Assembly: GCF_046254905.1 (NCBI RefSeq)
Contig: NZ_CP158016.1
Location: 3,617,672-3,681,671, forward strand
Length of the DNA: 64,000 nt
Direction: 5' to 3'
Origin: Pseudaeromonas aegiceratis
GTDB taxonomy: Bacteria > Pseudomonadota > Gammaproteobacteria > Enterobacterales > Aeromonadaceae
Shown here: positions 19,448-28,469 of the stretch, piece by piece
Position numbering within the stretch: position 1 is the first letter of the stretch
Layout of the letters: the number at the start of each line of letters is the position of its first letter
Notes under the pieces: generated by a model
Seen by the model: only the letters and a program-made list of their open reading frames with translations
The model's database searches: none
What the model was told of the DNA's origin: nothing
Program-made: the position numbers and the translations under genes

Positions 19448-20989
19448 TTACCAGGTCTGGGTGGCCTTGAAGGCGTCCAGCAGCGCGCTCAGACGGGCAA
19501 CGATGTCATCGTTGTAATCCGCCTTGGCGTTGATTTCCGCCATCAGGTCCCCGTGCTCAGAACTGGCAAAGGCAAGCAGCGCTGATTCGAACGCGGTGAT
19601 CTTTTCCAGCTCGACGTCATCCAGGTAGCCACGCTCGGCAGCAAACAGCACCAGAGACTGGCCAGCCACGCTCATCGGGGCATACTGCTTCTGCTTCATC
19701 AGCTCGGTCACCTTCTGACCATGGCTCAGCTGCTTGCGGGTGGCGTCATCCAGATCGGAGGAGAACTGGGCGAAGGCCGCCAGCTCGCGGTACTGGGCCA
19801 GTGCGGTCCGGATACCACCAGAGAGCTTCTTCATGATCTTGGTCTGAGCCGCACCACCTACCCGGGATACTGAGATACCGGGATCCACCGCCGGACGCAC
19901 ACCGGCGTTGAACAGCTGGGTGGTCAGGAAGATCTGACCATCGGTGATGGAGATCACGTTGGTCGGTACGAAGGCGGACACGTCACCGGCCTGGGTTTCG
20001 ATGATCGGCAGCGCGGTCAGTGAACCGGTCTGGCCCTTCACGGCACCCTTGGTGAACTCTTCCACATACTCTTCGTTCACCCGAGCGGCACGCTCCAGCA
20101 GACGGGAGTGGAGATAGAAAACGTCGCCGGGGAAGGCTTCACGTCCTGGCGGACGACGGAGCAGCAGGGAGATCTGACGGTAGGCAACGGCGTGCTTGGA
20201 CAAGTCATCATAGATGATGAGGGCGTCTTCGCCGCGGTCACGGAAGTACTCACCCATGGCGCAACCGGAATAGGGGGCCAGGTATTGCAGGGAGGCAGAC
20301 TCGGACGCGGAGGCCACCACGACTATGGTGTTGGCCAGGGCACCGTGCTCTTCCAGCTTGCGGACCACGTTGGCAATGGTGGATGCCTTCTGGCCGATGG
20401 CCACGTACACACACTTAATGCCGGAGTCTTTCTGGTTGATGATGGTGTCGATGGCCAGGGCGGTCTTACCGGTCTGACGGTCACCGATGATCAGTTCCCG
20501 TTGGCCACGGCCGATGGGGATCATGGAATCCACGGCCTTGTAGCCGGTTTGTACCGGCTGGGACACGGACTTACGGGCGATAACGCCGGGGGCGATAACT
20601 TCGACCGGTGAGAAACCGTCGTTGTCGATCGGACCCTTACCGTCGATGGGCTGACCCAGAGTGTTCACCACCCGACCCAGCAGGCCGGTACCCACCGGCA
20701 CTTCCAGGATACGGCCGGTGCCGGTCACCTTCTGACCCTCGGCCAGGTCGGCGTAGGGGCCCATGACGATGGCACCAACGGAGTCCCGCTCCAGGTTCAG
20801 TGCCAGGCCATAACGGTTGCCCGGCAGTTCAATCATTTCACCTTGCATCACGTCGGCCAGGCCGTGGATGCGCACGATACCGTCGCTCACGGAGACGATG
20901 GTCCCTTCGTTACGCGCCTCGGTGACGACTTCAAATTGCTCGATACGCTTTTTAATCAGCTCGGCAATTTCTGTGGAATTCAGTTGCAT
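19448..20989 (-). CDS. atpA: ATP synthase F1 subunit alpha
   Basis: A 513-residue regulatory nucleotide-binding subunit. The P-loop GDRQTGKT is at 169-176, and the arginine-finger region (SVSRVGGAAQTKIMKKLSGGIR) is intact. The length equals that of E. coli AtpA. Start MQLNSTEIAELIKKRI is the conserved N-terminus that binds the delta subunit. Confidence 0.99.
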   Translation of the reverse strand: MQLNSTEIAELIKKRIEQFEVVTEARNEGTIVSVSDGIVRIHGLADVMQGEMIELPGNRYGLALNLERDSVGAIVMGPYADLAEGQKVTGTGRILEVPVGTGLLGRVVNTLGQPIDGKGPIDNDGFSPVEVIAPGVIARKSVSQPVQTGYKAVDSMIPIGRGQRELIIGDRQTGKTALAIDTIINQKDSGIKCVYVAIGQKASTIANVVRKLEEHGALANTIVVVASASESASLQYLAPYSGCAMGEYFRDRGEDALIIYDDLSKHAVAYRQISLLLRRPPGREAFPGDVFYLHSRLLERAARVNEEYVEEFTKGAVKGQTGSLTALPIIETQAGDVSAFVPTNVISITDGQIFLTTQLFNAGVRPAVDPGISVSRVGGAAQTKIMKKLSGGIRTALAQYRELAAFAQFSSDLDDATRKQLSHGQKVTELMKQKQYAPMSVAGQSLVLFAAERGYLDDVELEKITAFESALLAFASSEHGDLMAEINAKADYNDDIVARLSALLDAFKATQTW

Positions 20990-21003
20990 GCTCTAATCCC
21001 CAA

Positions 21004-21537
21004 TCAAGATTGCAATGCTTCCGCCAAGCGGTTGAGTTTGCTACGAACAGTGGCGTCGATGACTTCGTCACCGGCCTTGATGACCAGACCCGCGATCAGC
21101 GTCGGATCGACGCTGCAGTGCAGCTTCACGGTACAGCCGTAACGCTGCTCCAGTGAGGTGCGGATCTTCTCCTGTTCTGCCTGACTCAACGCACTGGCCG
21201 AGCGGACATACGCCTCGAGTTGTTTTTCCCACTCGGACTTCAATGCCACAAACTCCGCCAATACGGCAGGCAACACACTCAATCGTCCGTTTTCGGCCAT
21301 CACCTTGATAAAGTTCTGACCTTGCTCGTTGAGTTGCTCGCCACAAATCTGGATGAAAAGTTCAGCCAGCTTGGGGCCGGCCGCCGGGCTGTTGACCAGC
21401 GATTGCATGACCTCGTTCGTGGAGACTTCGGCAGCAAAGGTGATCATGGCCAGCCAGTTATCGACGGCGTGCTGTTCAACGGCATACTCGAACGCAGCCT
21501 TGGCATAGGGGCGAGCGATGGTTGTCAGTTCAGACAT
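21004..21537 (-). CDS. atpH: ATP synthase F1 subunit delta
   Basis: A 177-residue stator protein linking the top of F1 to the b subunit. It has the family N-terminus (TIARPYAKAAFEYA) and C-terminal domain (GCTVKLHCSVDPTLIAGLVIKAGDEVID). It sits 14 bases upstream of atpA and 14 bases downstream of atpF. Confidence 0.98.
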   Translation of the reverse strand: MSELTTIARPYAKAAFEYAVEQHAVDNWLAMITFAAEVSTNEVMQSLVNSPAAGPKLAELFIQICGEQLNEQGQNFIKVMAENGRLSVLPAVLAEFVALKSEWEKQLEAYVRSASALSQAEQEKIRTSLEQRYGCTVKLHCSVDPTLIAGLVIKAGDEVIDATVRSKLNRLAEALQS

Positions 21538-21551
21538 AGCCCCGGGCCCCC

Positions 21552-22022
21552 TTACAGGTCTGCAATCAGTTTATCGACCAGCTCGCTGTTGGCGGCCTGA
21601 TCGATTTGACGTTCGAGGATCTTCTCGGCACCGGCAACGGCCAGGGCCGCCACCTGCTTACGCAGTTCCTCTTTGGCGCGATTGCGCTCAGCTTCAATTT
21701 CGGCGCGAGCCTGGGCCAGGATCTTCTCCCGCTCAGCCATGGCGTCTTGAGTGGCTTCATCCATGATTTGAGACCGGCGCTTGTTCGCCTGCTCAATGAT
21801 CTCGGTCGCCTGACGCTTCGCCTCTTTGATTTGATCCATGGAGTTGTTTTGCGCCAACTCCAGATCTTTCTTGGCCCGTTCTGCTGAAGCCAGACCGTCA
21901 GCTATCTCTTTCTGACGCTTTTCGATGGCGGCCATCAGGGGCGGCCATACGAACTTCATGCAGAACCAGACAAAGAGAATGAAGGCAATCGTCTGGCCGA
22001 GGATGGTCATATTGATATCCAC
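21552..22022 (-). CDS. atpF: ATP synthase Fo subunit b
   Basis: A 156-residue peripheral stalk protein: one N-terminal membrane helix (about 5-27, with QTIAFILFVWFCMKFVWPPL) and a long charged coiled coil that dimerises and reaches delta. The length equals E. coli AtpF. Confidence 0.98.
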   Translation of the reverse strand: MDINMTILGQTIAFILFVWFCMKFVWPPLMAAIEKRQKEIADGLASAERAKKDLELAQNNSMDQIKEAKRQATEIIEQANKRRSQIMDEATQDAMAEREKILAQARAEIEAERNRAKEELRKQVAALAVAGAEKILERQIDQAANSELVDKLIADL

Positions 22023-22071
22023 AGCACTCTTCCTCTTTGATGGTTAAACGTAGGTCGGGATGGAGTGGCGC

Positions 22072-22296
22072 TTAGGCCACGGCAAACATCACGTACATGC
22101 CCAGACCCACGGCGATCATCGGGATAGCGTCCACCAGACCCATGACGATGAAGAATTGGGTACGCAGCAGGGGCAGCAGGTCGGGTTGACGGGCAGCGCC
22201 TTCCAGGAACTTACCACCCAGCACACCGATACCGATGGCGGCACCGATAGCAGCCAAACCCATCATCAGACCAGCAGCAATAAACAGCATCTCCAT
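22072..22296 (-). CDS. atpE: ATP synthase Fo subunit c
   Basis: A 74-residue hairpin proteolipid that forms the proton-driven rotor ring. The two helices are joined by the polar loop GAARQPDLLP, and the proton-carrying carboxylate is Asp56 (MGLVDAIPMI). No Na+-binding signature is present, so the enzyme is proton-coupled. It is five residues shorter than E. coli AtpE at the N-terminus. Confidence 0.98.
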   Translation of the reverse strand: MEMLFIAAGLMMGLAAIGAAIGIGVLGGKFLEGAARQPDLLPLLRTQFFIVMGLVDAIPMIAVGLGMYVMFAVA

Positions 22297-22349
22297 GATT
22301 TCTCTCCGAATTTAATTAAATAAATACAACAAGGGTTAATGTGAAAAAA

Positions 22350-23138
22350 TCAGTGTTCTTCACTGGCCATCGACATGTACACAATCGTCAACACCATGAA
22401 GATGAACGCCTGCAGCGTCACGATCAGGATGTGGAAGATGGCCCAAGGCACATTGAGGAACCATTGAGACCACCAGGGCAGCATGGCGGCGATGAGGATG
22501 AAGATCATCTCACCGGCGTACATGTTGCCGAACAACCGCAGGCCCAGGGAGATGGGCTTGGCGATCAGGGTAACGGACTCAAGTATCAGGTTGATTGGCA
22601 CAAACGCCCAATGGTTGAAAGGTTGCAGGGTCAGCTCCTTGATGAAGCCGGAGACCCCCTTCATCTTGATGCTGTAGAACAGGATCAAGAAGAAGACACC
22701 AAACGCCATGGACAGGGTGATATTCACATCAGCGGAAGGAACGACTCGCAATTTCTGGGCATGATCCCCAGCAATCAGCTGTGCCAATTGGGGCAGATAG
22801 TCGATGGGCAGCAAGTCCATCATGTTCATCAGGAGAACCCAGACGAAAATGGTGAGCGCCAGGGGCGCAATCAGCTTGCTCTTGCCGTGGAAGATACCGC
22901 GCACGGAGTCATCCACGAACAACACGACCATCTCAACGAAGCACTGCAGCTTGCCTGGCACGCCGCTGCTGGCCTTGACGGCCACGGAGCGGAAGATCCA
23001 GAGGAAGAGCAGACCCAAACCCACAGAAAAGATCATGGAGTCGATATTTACCGCCCAGAAGCCCGATCCAGCCTGCCAGTGATGGAGGTGGTGGGAGATA
23101 TACTCCTGAGGAGTAAGCATTTCTCCTGTTGCAGCCAT
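22350..23138 (-). CDS. atpB: ATP synthase Fo subunit a
   Basis: A 262-residue inner-membrane subunit that forms the proton half-channels. The essential Arg lies in SLGLRLFGNMYAGEMIF. The ATG at 23138 (protein MAATGEMLTPQEYISHH) has AGGAAAA upstream and resembles the E. coli N-terminus; the frame stays open upstream into atpI but those residues are not conserved. Confidence 0.97.
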   Translation of the reverse strand: MAATGEMLTPQEYISHHLHHWQAGSGFWAVNIDSMIFSVGLGLLFLWIFRSVAVKASSGVPGKLQCFVEMVVLFVDDSVRGIFHGKSKLIAPLALTIFVWVLLMNMMDLLPIDYLPQLAQLIAGDHAQKLRVVPSADVNITLSMAFGVFFLILFYSIKMKGVSGFIKELTLQPFNHWAFVPINLILESVTLIAKPISLGLRLFGNMYAGEMIFILIAAMLPWWSQWFLNVPWAIFHILIVTLQAFIFMVLTIVYMSMASEEH

Positions 23139-23146
23139 GAGTTTTC

Positions 23147-23536
23147 CTAGTAACGGTTGTTGAGTGTTAACGAAATAATCCATTGGGAGCACAAGAGAAC
23201 CCCGTAGGTGACAAACAGCGGCAGATGCACCACCGCCAGCCACTTAAAGGCAATCAAGAACAATGCCAGTGTTGCCACCAGCTTGATCCCGGCTCCGCAA
23301 TAGACGTCCCACAACACCAGTCCAACGTTCAATTCCTCCGATTTTCTGGAGGTACCGATCCAGCTGAACAGCATTTGTGGCACCCAGTATATTCCCCCCC
23401 CAATCAGGGAGGAATAAGCCGCGGCCCCCCCCTTGCCCAGGTACCAGGCGAGGGAGCAGACCACGATCAGGACAAGCTGATAAATCAAAATAATCCAGGC
23501 AAGTGCTTGAACACTCATTTGGCGATTCTGATCCAC
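23147..23536 (-). CDS. atpI: ATP synthase assembly protein I
   Basis: A 129-residue membrane protein with four hydrophobic helices, first in the atp operon. AtpI assists c-ring assembly and Mg2+ handling and is not essential. The chosen start is a GTG at 23536 with GGAG six bases upstream; an in-frame ATG at 23518 (MSVQALAW) and a GTG at 23584 are alternatives. The motif GGGIYWVPQMLFSW fits AtpI proteins. Confidence 0.85.
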   Translation of the reverse strand: MDQNRQMSVQALAWIILIYQLVLIVVCSLAWYLGKGGAAAYSSLIGGGIYWVPQMLFSWIGTSRKSEELNVGLVLWDVYCGAGIKLVATLALFLIAFKWLAVVHLPLFVTYGVLLCSQWIISLTLNNRY

Positions 23537-23609
23537 CCGCTTCTCCAATCCGGTCGAGGTAAAAAAGGGCGTCCTTTTTAACACAAATTTAACCTTGTCA
23601 CCGTCACAT

Positions 23610-23637
23610 TTATCACAATCGTTGCAATTTGTGATAA
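23610..23637. promoter_or_regulatory. Inverted repeat in the atp operon promoter region
   Basis: TTATCACAA (23610-23618) and TTGTGATAA (23629-23637) are perfect inverted 9-base arms separated by 10 bases, with arm centres 19 bases apart (about two helical turns). They lie about 75-100 bases upstream of the atpI start, in an AT-rich stretch. This has the form of a dimeric regulator site; the regulator is unknown. Confidence 0.5.
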
Positions 23638-23713
23638 CCGTAACTATTTATCAAACAAAGTATTTTTGTGACTCGGGACACAATAGCCCAGCTCTGCTTA
23701 AAAAACCATACTT

Positions 23714-23746
23714 GAAAAAAAACCAGATTGACTAGCAATCTGGTTT
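23714..23746 (-). terminator. Terminator of the mnmG-rsmG-parA-parB cluster
   Basis: AACCAGATTG/CAATCTGGTT stem with a five-base loop. On the minus strand it is followed by a run of T. It lies 8 bases after the parB stop and insulates the atp promoter from parAB transcription. Confidence 0.92.
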
Positions 23747-23753
23747 CTCTTTC

Positions 23754-24668
23754 TCACAATTCTAGCCCGAGATTCTTCAACAGGCGGTTGAGCTCGTCGG
23801 CATTCTGATAACTCAACACCACCTTGCCGCGCCCGGCCTGATGATGCTGCCACTGCACACCGACGCCCAGGCGCTGGCTGGCCAGCTGTTGCCAATCCTG
23901 ACTACGGGGATCCGGCGCTGGCTGCGGTTTTTCCGATTTGGGCTGTTGGGCCTTTTTCACCCATTTCTCGGTTTCCCGCACCGTCAGTCCCTTCTGCACC
24001 ACATTCCGGGCCAGTTCGGACTGCTGTTCGCCCTCCAGCGCCAACAGGGCACGGGCATGCCCCATCTCCAGATCGCCATGCTCCACCAGGCGTTTGACGT
24101 CGTCGTTGAGCTGATTGAGGCGCAGCAGGTTGGAGACGGCACTGCGGGACTTGCCCACCGCCTCGGCCAGGGCCTGATGGGTCAGGCCGAATTCCTCCAG
24201 CAGGCGCTGCAGGGCCACCGCCTCTTCGATGGCGTTGAGATCTTCACGCTGTATGTTCTCGATGAGGGCGATGGCCACCGCCGCCTCATCCGGCACGTCC
24301 TTCACCAGGCAGGGCACCTCGGTGAGGCGCACCAGCTGGCAGGCCCGCCAGCGCCGCTCGCCGGCGATGATCTCGTACTGCTGCTCCCCCAGGGGCCGCA
24401 CGACGATGGGCTGGATCACCCCCTGGGCCCGGATCGAGTTGGCCAGATCCTCCAGCGCCTCCTGGGACATGTCCTTGCGCGGCTGGTACTTGCCCGGCTT
24501 GAGCCAGGCCACCGGCAGGCGTCGCAACTCACCCTGGGTCGACTCGCTGCGCTCACGCACCTGGTCGGTCTTGATGTCATCGATAAGCTGCTTGTGGCGG
24601 GCCGCCTGGCTGGTGCCCAACAGGGCATCCAGGCCCTTGCCCAATCCGCGTTTCTTGGCTGGTGTCAT
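23754..24668 (-). CDS. parB: Chromosome partitioning protein ParB
   Basis: A 304-residue CTP-dependent DNA clamp that loads at parS sites near the origin. The N-terminus KKRGLGKGLDALLG is typical, residues about 45-140 are the ParB/Srx nuclease-like CTPase domain (with GERRWRA) and the helix-turn-helix (GLTHQALAEAVGKSRSAVSNLLRL) follows; the C-terminal dimerisation domain ends VLSYQNADELNRLLKNLG. The ATG at 24668 is seven bases after the parA stop codon; a longer frame upstream overlaps parA and is not used. I saw no perfect parS sequence in the window by eye. Confidence 0.97.
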   Translation of the reverse strand: MTPAKKRGLGKGLDALLGTSQAARHKQLIDDIKTDQVRERSESTQGELRRLPVAWLKPGKYQPRKDMSQEALEDLANSIRAQGVIQPIVVRPLGEQQYEIIAGERRWRACQLVRLTEVPCLVKDVPDEAAVAIALIENIQREDLNAIEEAVALQRLLEEFGLTHQALAEAVGKSRSAVSNLLRLNQLNDDVKRLVEHGDLEMGHARALLALEGEQQSELARNVVQKGLTVRETEKWVKKAQQPKSEKPQPAPDPRSQDWQQLASQRLGVGVQWQHHQAGRGKVVLSYQNADELNRLLKNLGLEL

Positions 24669-24675
24669 AGTGCTC

Positions 24676-25458
24676 TCAGGCCGGCGTGGCCAGTTGTTCT
24701 TCCCGTCTGAGGATTTCGCCGGCCAACGCCAGGTAGGCCTTGGCTCCCAGGGAACTCTTGTCGTAATACATGGCCGGTGCGCCAAAGCTGGGGGCCTCGG
24801 CGAGCCGCACGTTACGGGGGATGATGGTGCGATACACCTTGTCCCCAAAATGCTGTTTCAGCTGATCGGACACCTCATTGGCCAGTCGATTACGGTGATC
24901 GTACATGGTTCTGAGGATGCCCTCGATGCACAGGGCCGGATTGACCACGGCCGCCAGCTTGCTGATGGTGTCCACCAGGGCGGTGAGCCCCTCCAGGGCG
25001 AAATACTCGCACTGCATGGGCACCAGCACGGAATCGGCCGCCGACATGGCATTGACCGTCAGCAGGTTCAACGACGGCGGACAATCGATGAAGACGTAAT
25101 CGTACAGCTCCCGCACCCCGGCCAGGGCGGTGCGCAGCCGGCTCTCCCGGGCGAAGACCTCCATCAGGCGGATCTCGGCCGCCGTGACGTCGGAGTTGGC
25201 GGCGATAAGGTCATAGCCGCCGCTGGTGGCCGTGACCACCACCTGGGCAAAGGGCACCTCGTCCACCAACAGCTCGTAGGCGGTTCTCGGTACCTCGTAC
25301 TTGTCCACCCCGCTGGCCATGGTGGCATTGCCCTGGGGATCCAGATCGATCACCAGCACCTTGCGCCGGGTGGCGGCCATGGAGGCGGCCAGGTTGACGC
25401 AGGTGGTGGTTTTCCCCACCCCGCCCTTCTGGTTGGCTATGGCAATGACTCGTCCCAC
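24676..25458 (-). CDS. parA: Chromosome partitioning ATPase ParA (Soj)
   Basis: A 260-residue deviant-Walker ATPase that binds the nucleoid non-specifically and moves ParB-parS complexes. The P-loop KGGVGKTT is at 11-18 with the signature Lys at position 11, and Walker B is DYVFIDCPPSLN. It lies between rsmG and parB, in the order usual for gammaproteobacteria that keep parAB near the origin. Confidence 0.97.
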   Translation of the reverse strand: MGRVIAIANQKGGVGKTTTCVNLAASMAATRRKVLVIDLDPQGNATMASGVDKYEVPRTAYELLVDEVPFAQVVVTATSGGYDLIAANSDVTAAEIRLMEVFARESRLRTALAGVRELYDYVFIDCPPSLNLLTVNAMSAADSVLVPMQCEYFALEGLTALVDTISKLAAVVNPALCIEGILRTMYDHRNRLANEVSDQLKQHFGDKVYRTIIPRNVRLAEAPSFGAPAMYYDKSSLGAKAYLALAGEILRREEQLATPA

Positions 25459-25473
25459 GGCATCCCCTGCAAA

Positions 25474-26094
25474 TTACTGTCGTTTGATGATAATCAGATG
25501 GCGTTCGGCACCCAGCTCCGGCACCTGCAGCGGCTGGACAGCCTGCAGAGTCAAACCGGCTGGCAGGCAGGTCAGCTCCTCGTCGGGACAGACCCCCTTG
25601 AGGGCCAGGAAGCGCCCCTCGACCGAAGGCAGGTGATGGCACCAGGCCAGCATGTCCAGCAAGGAGGCAAACGCCCGGCTCAGAACCCCATCGAAACCCT
25701 GTTCTGGCTGATAGTCCTCTACCCGAGACTGCACCGGGGTGACATTGGTCAGCCCCAGCTCATGGATGACCTGGCGGATGAAGCGGATCCGCTTGCCCAG
25801 GCTGTCCAGCAGGACAAACTGCTTGTCCGGATTGAGGATGGCCAGGGGCAGACCGGGGAGTCCCGGTCCCGTGCCCACATCGATAAACCGGCTGCCCTGC
25901 AACCAGGGACTCACCACCAGGCTGTCGAGAATGTGCTTGACCAGCATGTCATCTGGTTCGCGCACCGAGGTCAGATTGTAAGCCTTGTTCCACTTGTGCA
26001 GCAACCCGACGAGCTGCAGCAGCTGTTGCTTCTGTGGATCGGACACCACCAGGCTGGTCTGGGCCAGCAAGGCATCGAGACGTTGTGCCAGCAT
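25474..26094 (-). CDS. rsmG: 16S rRNA (guanine527-N7)-methyltransferase
   Basis: A 206-residue SAM-dependent methyltransferase that modifies G527 of 16S rRNA. The SAM-binding motif is DVGTGPGLPGLPLAI, preceded by the conserved NKAYNLTSVREPDDMLVKHILDSL. The ATG at 26094 has AGGTG just upstream; a longer frame overlaps the end of mnmG. Loss of RsmG gives low-level streptomycin resistance in other bacteria. Confidence 0.97.
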   Translation of the reverse strand: MLAQRLDALLAQTSLVVSDPQKQQLLQLVGLLHKWNKAYNLTSVREPDDMLVKHILDSLVVSPWLQGSRFIDVGTGPGLPGLPLAILNPDKQFVLLDSLGKRIRFIRQVIHELGLTNVTPVQSRVEDYQPEQGFDGVLSRAFASLLDMLAWCHHLPSVEGRFLALKGVCPDEELTCLPAGLTLQAVQPLQVPELGAERHLIIIKRQ

Positions 26095-26101
26095 GCTCAC
26101 C

Positions 26102-27991
26102 TCAGGCGCTCTTGCGCAGCAGGCCACGCTTCTTCAGGTGCACCAGCAGGATCGAGATGGCCGCCGGGGTGATCCCCGGGATCCTCGCCGCCTGACCTAT
26201 GGTCTGGGGCTTGGCGTCGTTGAGTTTGGCCTTCACCTCGTTGGAGAGGCCCGGCACCTCGGCATAATCCAGATCCAGCGGCAGCAGGGTGTTCTCGTTG
26301 CGCAGCTGCTTGTCGATCTCATCCTGCTGACGATCTATGTAGCCGGCGTATTTCACCTGGATCTCCACCTGCTCGGCAGCCTGGGGGTTGGCCACGCAGG
26401 GGCCCAGGCCGTCCACCGCCATCAGGGCCGGGTAGGTTACCTCGGGGCGACGCAGCAGCTCTTCCAGGTTGTGTTCCCGATTGATGGGTGCCTTGAGCAG
26501 ACCGTTGAGGGTCGCCAGGGACGGATGGTTGAGGTTTACCCAGGTCTCCCGCAGCCGCTGCCGTTCCCGCTCGATCTGCTCCAGCTTGTCGTTGAAGGCC
26601 GCCCAGCGGATATCGTCCACCAGACCCAGTTCACGACCCACAGGGGTCAGGCGCAGATCCGCGTTGTCCTCCCGCAGCAACAGGCGGTATTCCGCCCGGC
26701 TGGTGAACATGCGGTACGGCTCCTTGGTGCCCAGGGTGGAGAGATCATCCATCAGGACACCGAGATAGGCCTGATCCCGGCGCGGCGCCCAAGGATCCTT
26801 GTCCTGGGCCCGCAGAGCGGCGTTGATCCCGGCCAGCAGACCCTGGGCCGCCGCCTCCTCGTAACCTGTGGTGCCGTTGATCTGCCCGGCAAAGAACAAG
26901 TTTTTCAAACACTTGTTCTCCATGTTGGCCTTGAGATCCCGGGGATCGAAGTAGTCGTATTCGATGGCGTAGCCCGGCCGCACTATGTGGGCCTGCTCGA
27001 AGCCCAGCATGGAGCGCACGATCTGCACCTGCACGTCGAACGGCAGGCTGGTGGAGACGCCATTGGGGTAGAGCTCGTGGGAGCTGAGGCTCTCTGGCTC
27101 GATGAAGATCTGGTGGGCGTTCTTGTCGGCGAAGCGCATCACCTTGTCTTCGATGGAGGGGCAGTAACGGGGACCAATGCCCTCGATCACCCCGGCATAC
27201 ATGGGGCTGCGATGCAGGTTCTGCCGGATCACCTCATGGGTGCGCTCGTTGGTGTGGGTGATGTAGCAGGGCACCTGGCGGGGATGCTGCTGTGGCTTGC
27301 CCAGGAAGGAGAACACGGGGACGGGATCGTCACCGGGCTGGGTCTGCAACACGGAGAAGTCCACCGAACGAGCATCGATGCGCGGCGGTGTGCCCGTCTT
27401 CAGGCGTCCCACCCGCAACGGCAGCTCCCGCAGGCGCTGGCCCAGGCCGATAGACGCGGGATCCCCGGCGCGGCCACCATCATAGTGCGCCATGCCGATG
27501 TGGATCAGGCCGTTCAGGAAGGTACCGGCGGTCAGCACCACGGTTTTGCCCAGGATGCGGATCCCGGCCTGGGTGACGACCCCCACGACTGTGTCGCCGT
27601 CCAGGATCAGATCCTCGCAGGCCTGCTGGAAGATCTGCAGGTTAGGCTGGTTTTCCAGCCGGTGCCGGATCTCCTGCTTGTAGAGCAGACGATCCGCCTG
27701 GGCGCGAGTGGCTCGCACCGCCGGGCCCTTGGAGGAGTTGAGGGTGCGGAACTGGATCCCGGCATGATCGATGGCTTCGGCCATGATGCCGCCCAGGGCA
27801 TCCACCTCCTTGACCAGGTGACCCTTGCCAATGCCGCCGATGGCCGGATTGCAGGACATCTGCCCTAGCGTATCCACGTTATGGGTTAGCAGCAGGGTCT
27901 TCATGCCCATGCGGGCCGCGGCACCCGCCGCTTCGGTACCGGCATGGCCACCGCCCACGACGATCACGTCAAACTGCTCGTGATATTGCAT
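26102..27991 (-). CDS. mnmG: tRNA uridine-5-carboxymethylaminomethyl modification enzyme MnmG (GidA)
   Basis: A 629-residue FAD protein that acts with MnmE to build cmnm5U34 on tRNAs. The FAD-binding motif GGGHAG is at 13-18, and the conserved ARMG...LLTHNVDTLGQMSCNPAIGGIGKGHLV follows. The C-terminal helical domain (ARIPGITPAAISILLVHLKKRG) is intact. The ATG at 27991 is chosen over an upstream frame start at 28000. It is the first gene leftward of oriC and is transcribed away from it, as in E. coli. Confidence 0.98.
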   Translation of the reverse strand: MQYHEQFDVIVVGGGHAGTEAAGAAARMGMKTLLLTHNVDTLGQMSCNPAIGGIGKGHLVKEVDALGGIMAEAIDHAGIQFRTLNSSKGPAVRATRAQADRLLYKQEIRHRLENQPNLQIFQQACEDLILDGDTVVGVVTQAGIRILGKTVVLTAGTFLNGLIHIGMAHYDGGRAGDPASIGLGQRLRELPLRVGRLKTGTPPRIDARSVDFSVLQTQPGDDPVPVFSFLGKPQQHPRQVPCYITHTNERTHEVIRQNLHRSPMYAGVIEGIGPRYCPSIEDKVMRFADKNAHQIFIEPESLSSHELYPNGVSTSLPFDVQVQIVRSMLGFEQAHIVRPGYAIEYDYFDPRDLKANMENKCLKNLFFAGQINGTTGYEEAAAQGLLAGINAALRAQDKDPWAPRRDQAYLGVLMDDLSTLGTKEPYRMFTSRAEYRLLLREDNADLRLTPVGRELGLVDDIRWAAFNDKLEQIERERQRLRETWVNLNHPSLATLNGLLKAPINREHNLEELLRRPEVTYPALMAVDGLGPCVANPQAAEQVEIQVKYAGYIDRQQDEIDKQLRNENTLLPLDLDYAEVPGLSNEVKAKLNDAKPQTIGQAARIPGITPAAISILLVHLKKRGLLRKSA

Positions 27992-28469
27992 AAGGATCAC
28001 CTCGATTGGCTGGTCAGGATCTTCCGCCTGGAAAAAGGCGGATCATTCTATCCGGTTAGGCGGTGCGGATAAACGACGAGTTTGTACTTAAGCCGGCATC
28101 AGGATCCCGGCTAGTTATATAAGGATCCTTAGATCGATCTCTTATTGGATCTTTTATTAGGATCCGCCACTTGTGTGGATATTGAACTTTTCTTCCTTGA
28201 AAACAAGATCTTGGATTAGATCATTGCCTGTGATCTACCCGGGATCCTGCCGGCGGGATCCTCTGGACAAGATCGCCTTTTATGCACAGCCCCAGGTGGG
28301 TCTACGGATTGATCAAAGGATAATCAGGGGATCAACAGAAGATACTCAGGATCTTATCCACAATGACAATAAAGCTGGATCTTTCCTGTGGATGGGCTGG
28401 GTGTCAAGGGGGCAAGCCTGTGTGCAAACCGTGGCGGGGGAGACGGCCCACCACGGTGGATCGGCGGGA
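27992..28469. other. Chromosomal replication origin oriC
   Basis: The 478-base gap between mnmG and mioC holds about 20 GATC Dam sites, against about two expected by chance. The AT-rich unwinding element has two tandem 13-mers, at 28136-28148 (GATCTCTTATTGG) and 28148-28160 (GATCTTTTATTAG), which match the E. coli type. DnaA boxes: perfect TTATGCACA at 28280-28288 and TTATCCACA at 28354-28362; near-perfect boxes at 28174-28182 (equivalent in position to E. coli R1, next to the 13-mers) and 28064-28072. mioC is transcribed toward the origin and mnmG away from it, as in E. coli. A GATC-rich hairpin (28024-28041) lies in the mnmG leader. Confidence 0.97.

Noticed and set aside
24229..27868. Two long plus-strand frames opposite parB/parA/rsmG and mnmG
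   Set aside because: Shadows of conserved genes.
28024..28041. Hairpin CCGCCT/AGGCGG upstream of mnmG as a terminator
   Set aside because: No T-run on either strand; more likely just leader or origin structure.
23754..28469. parS sites expected near parAB and oriC
   Set aside because: No perfect TGTTTCACGTGAAACA-type palindrome was found by eye; a pattern search over the genome would be needed.
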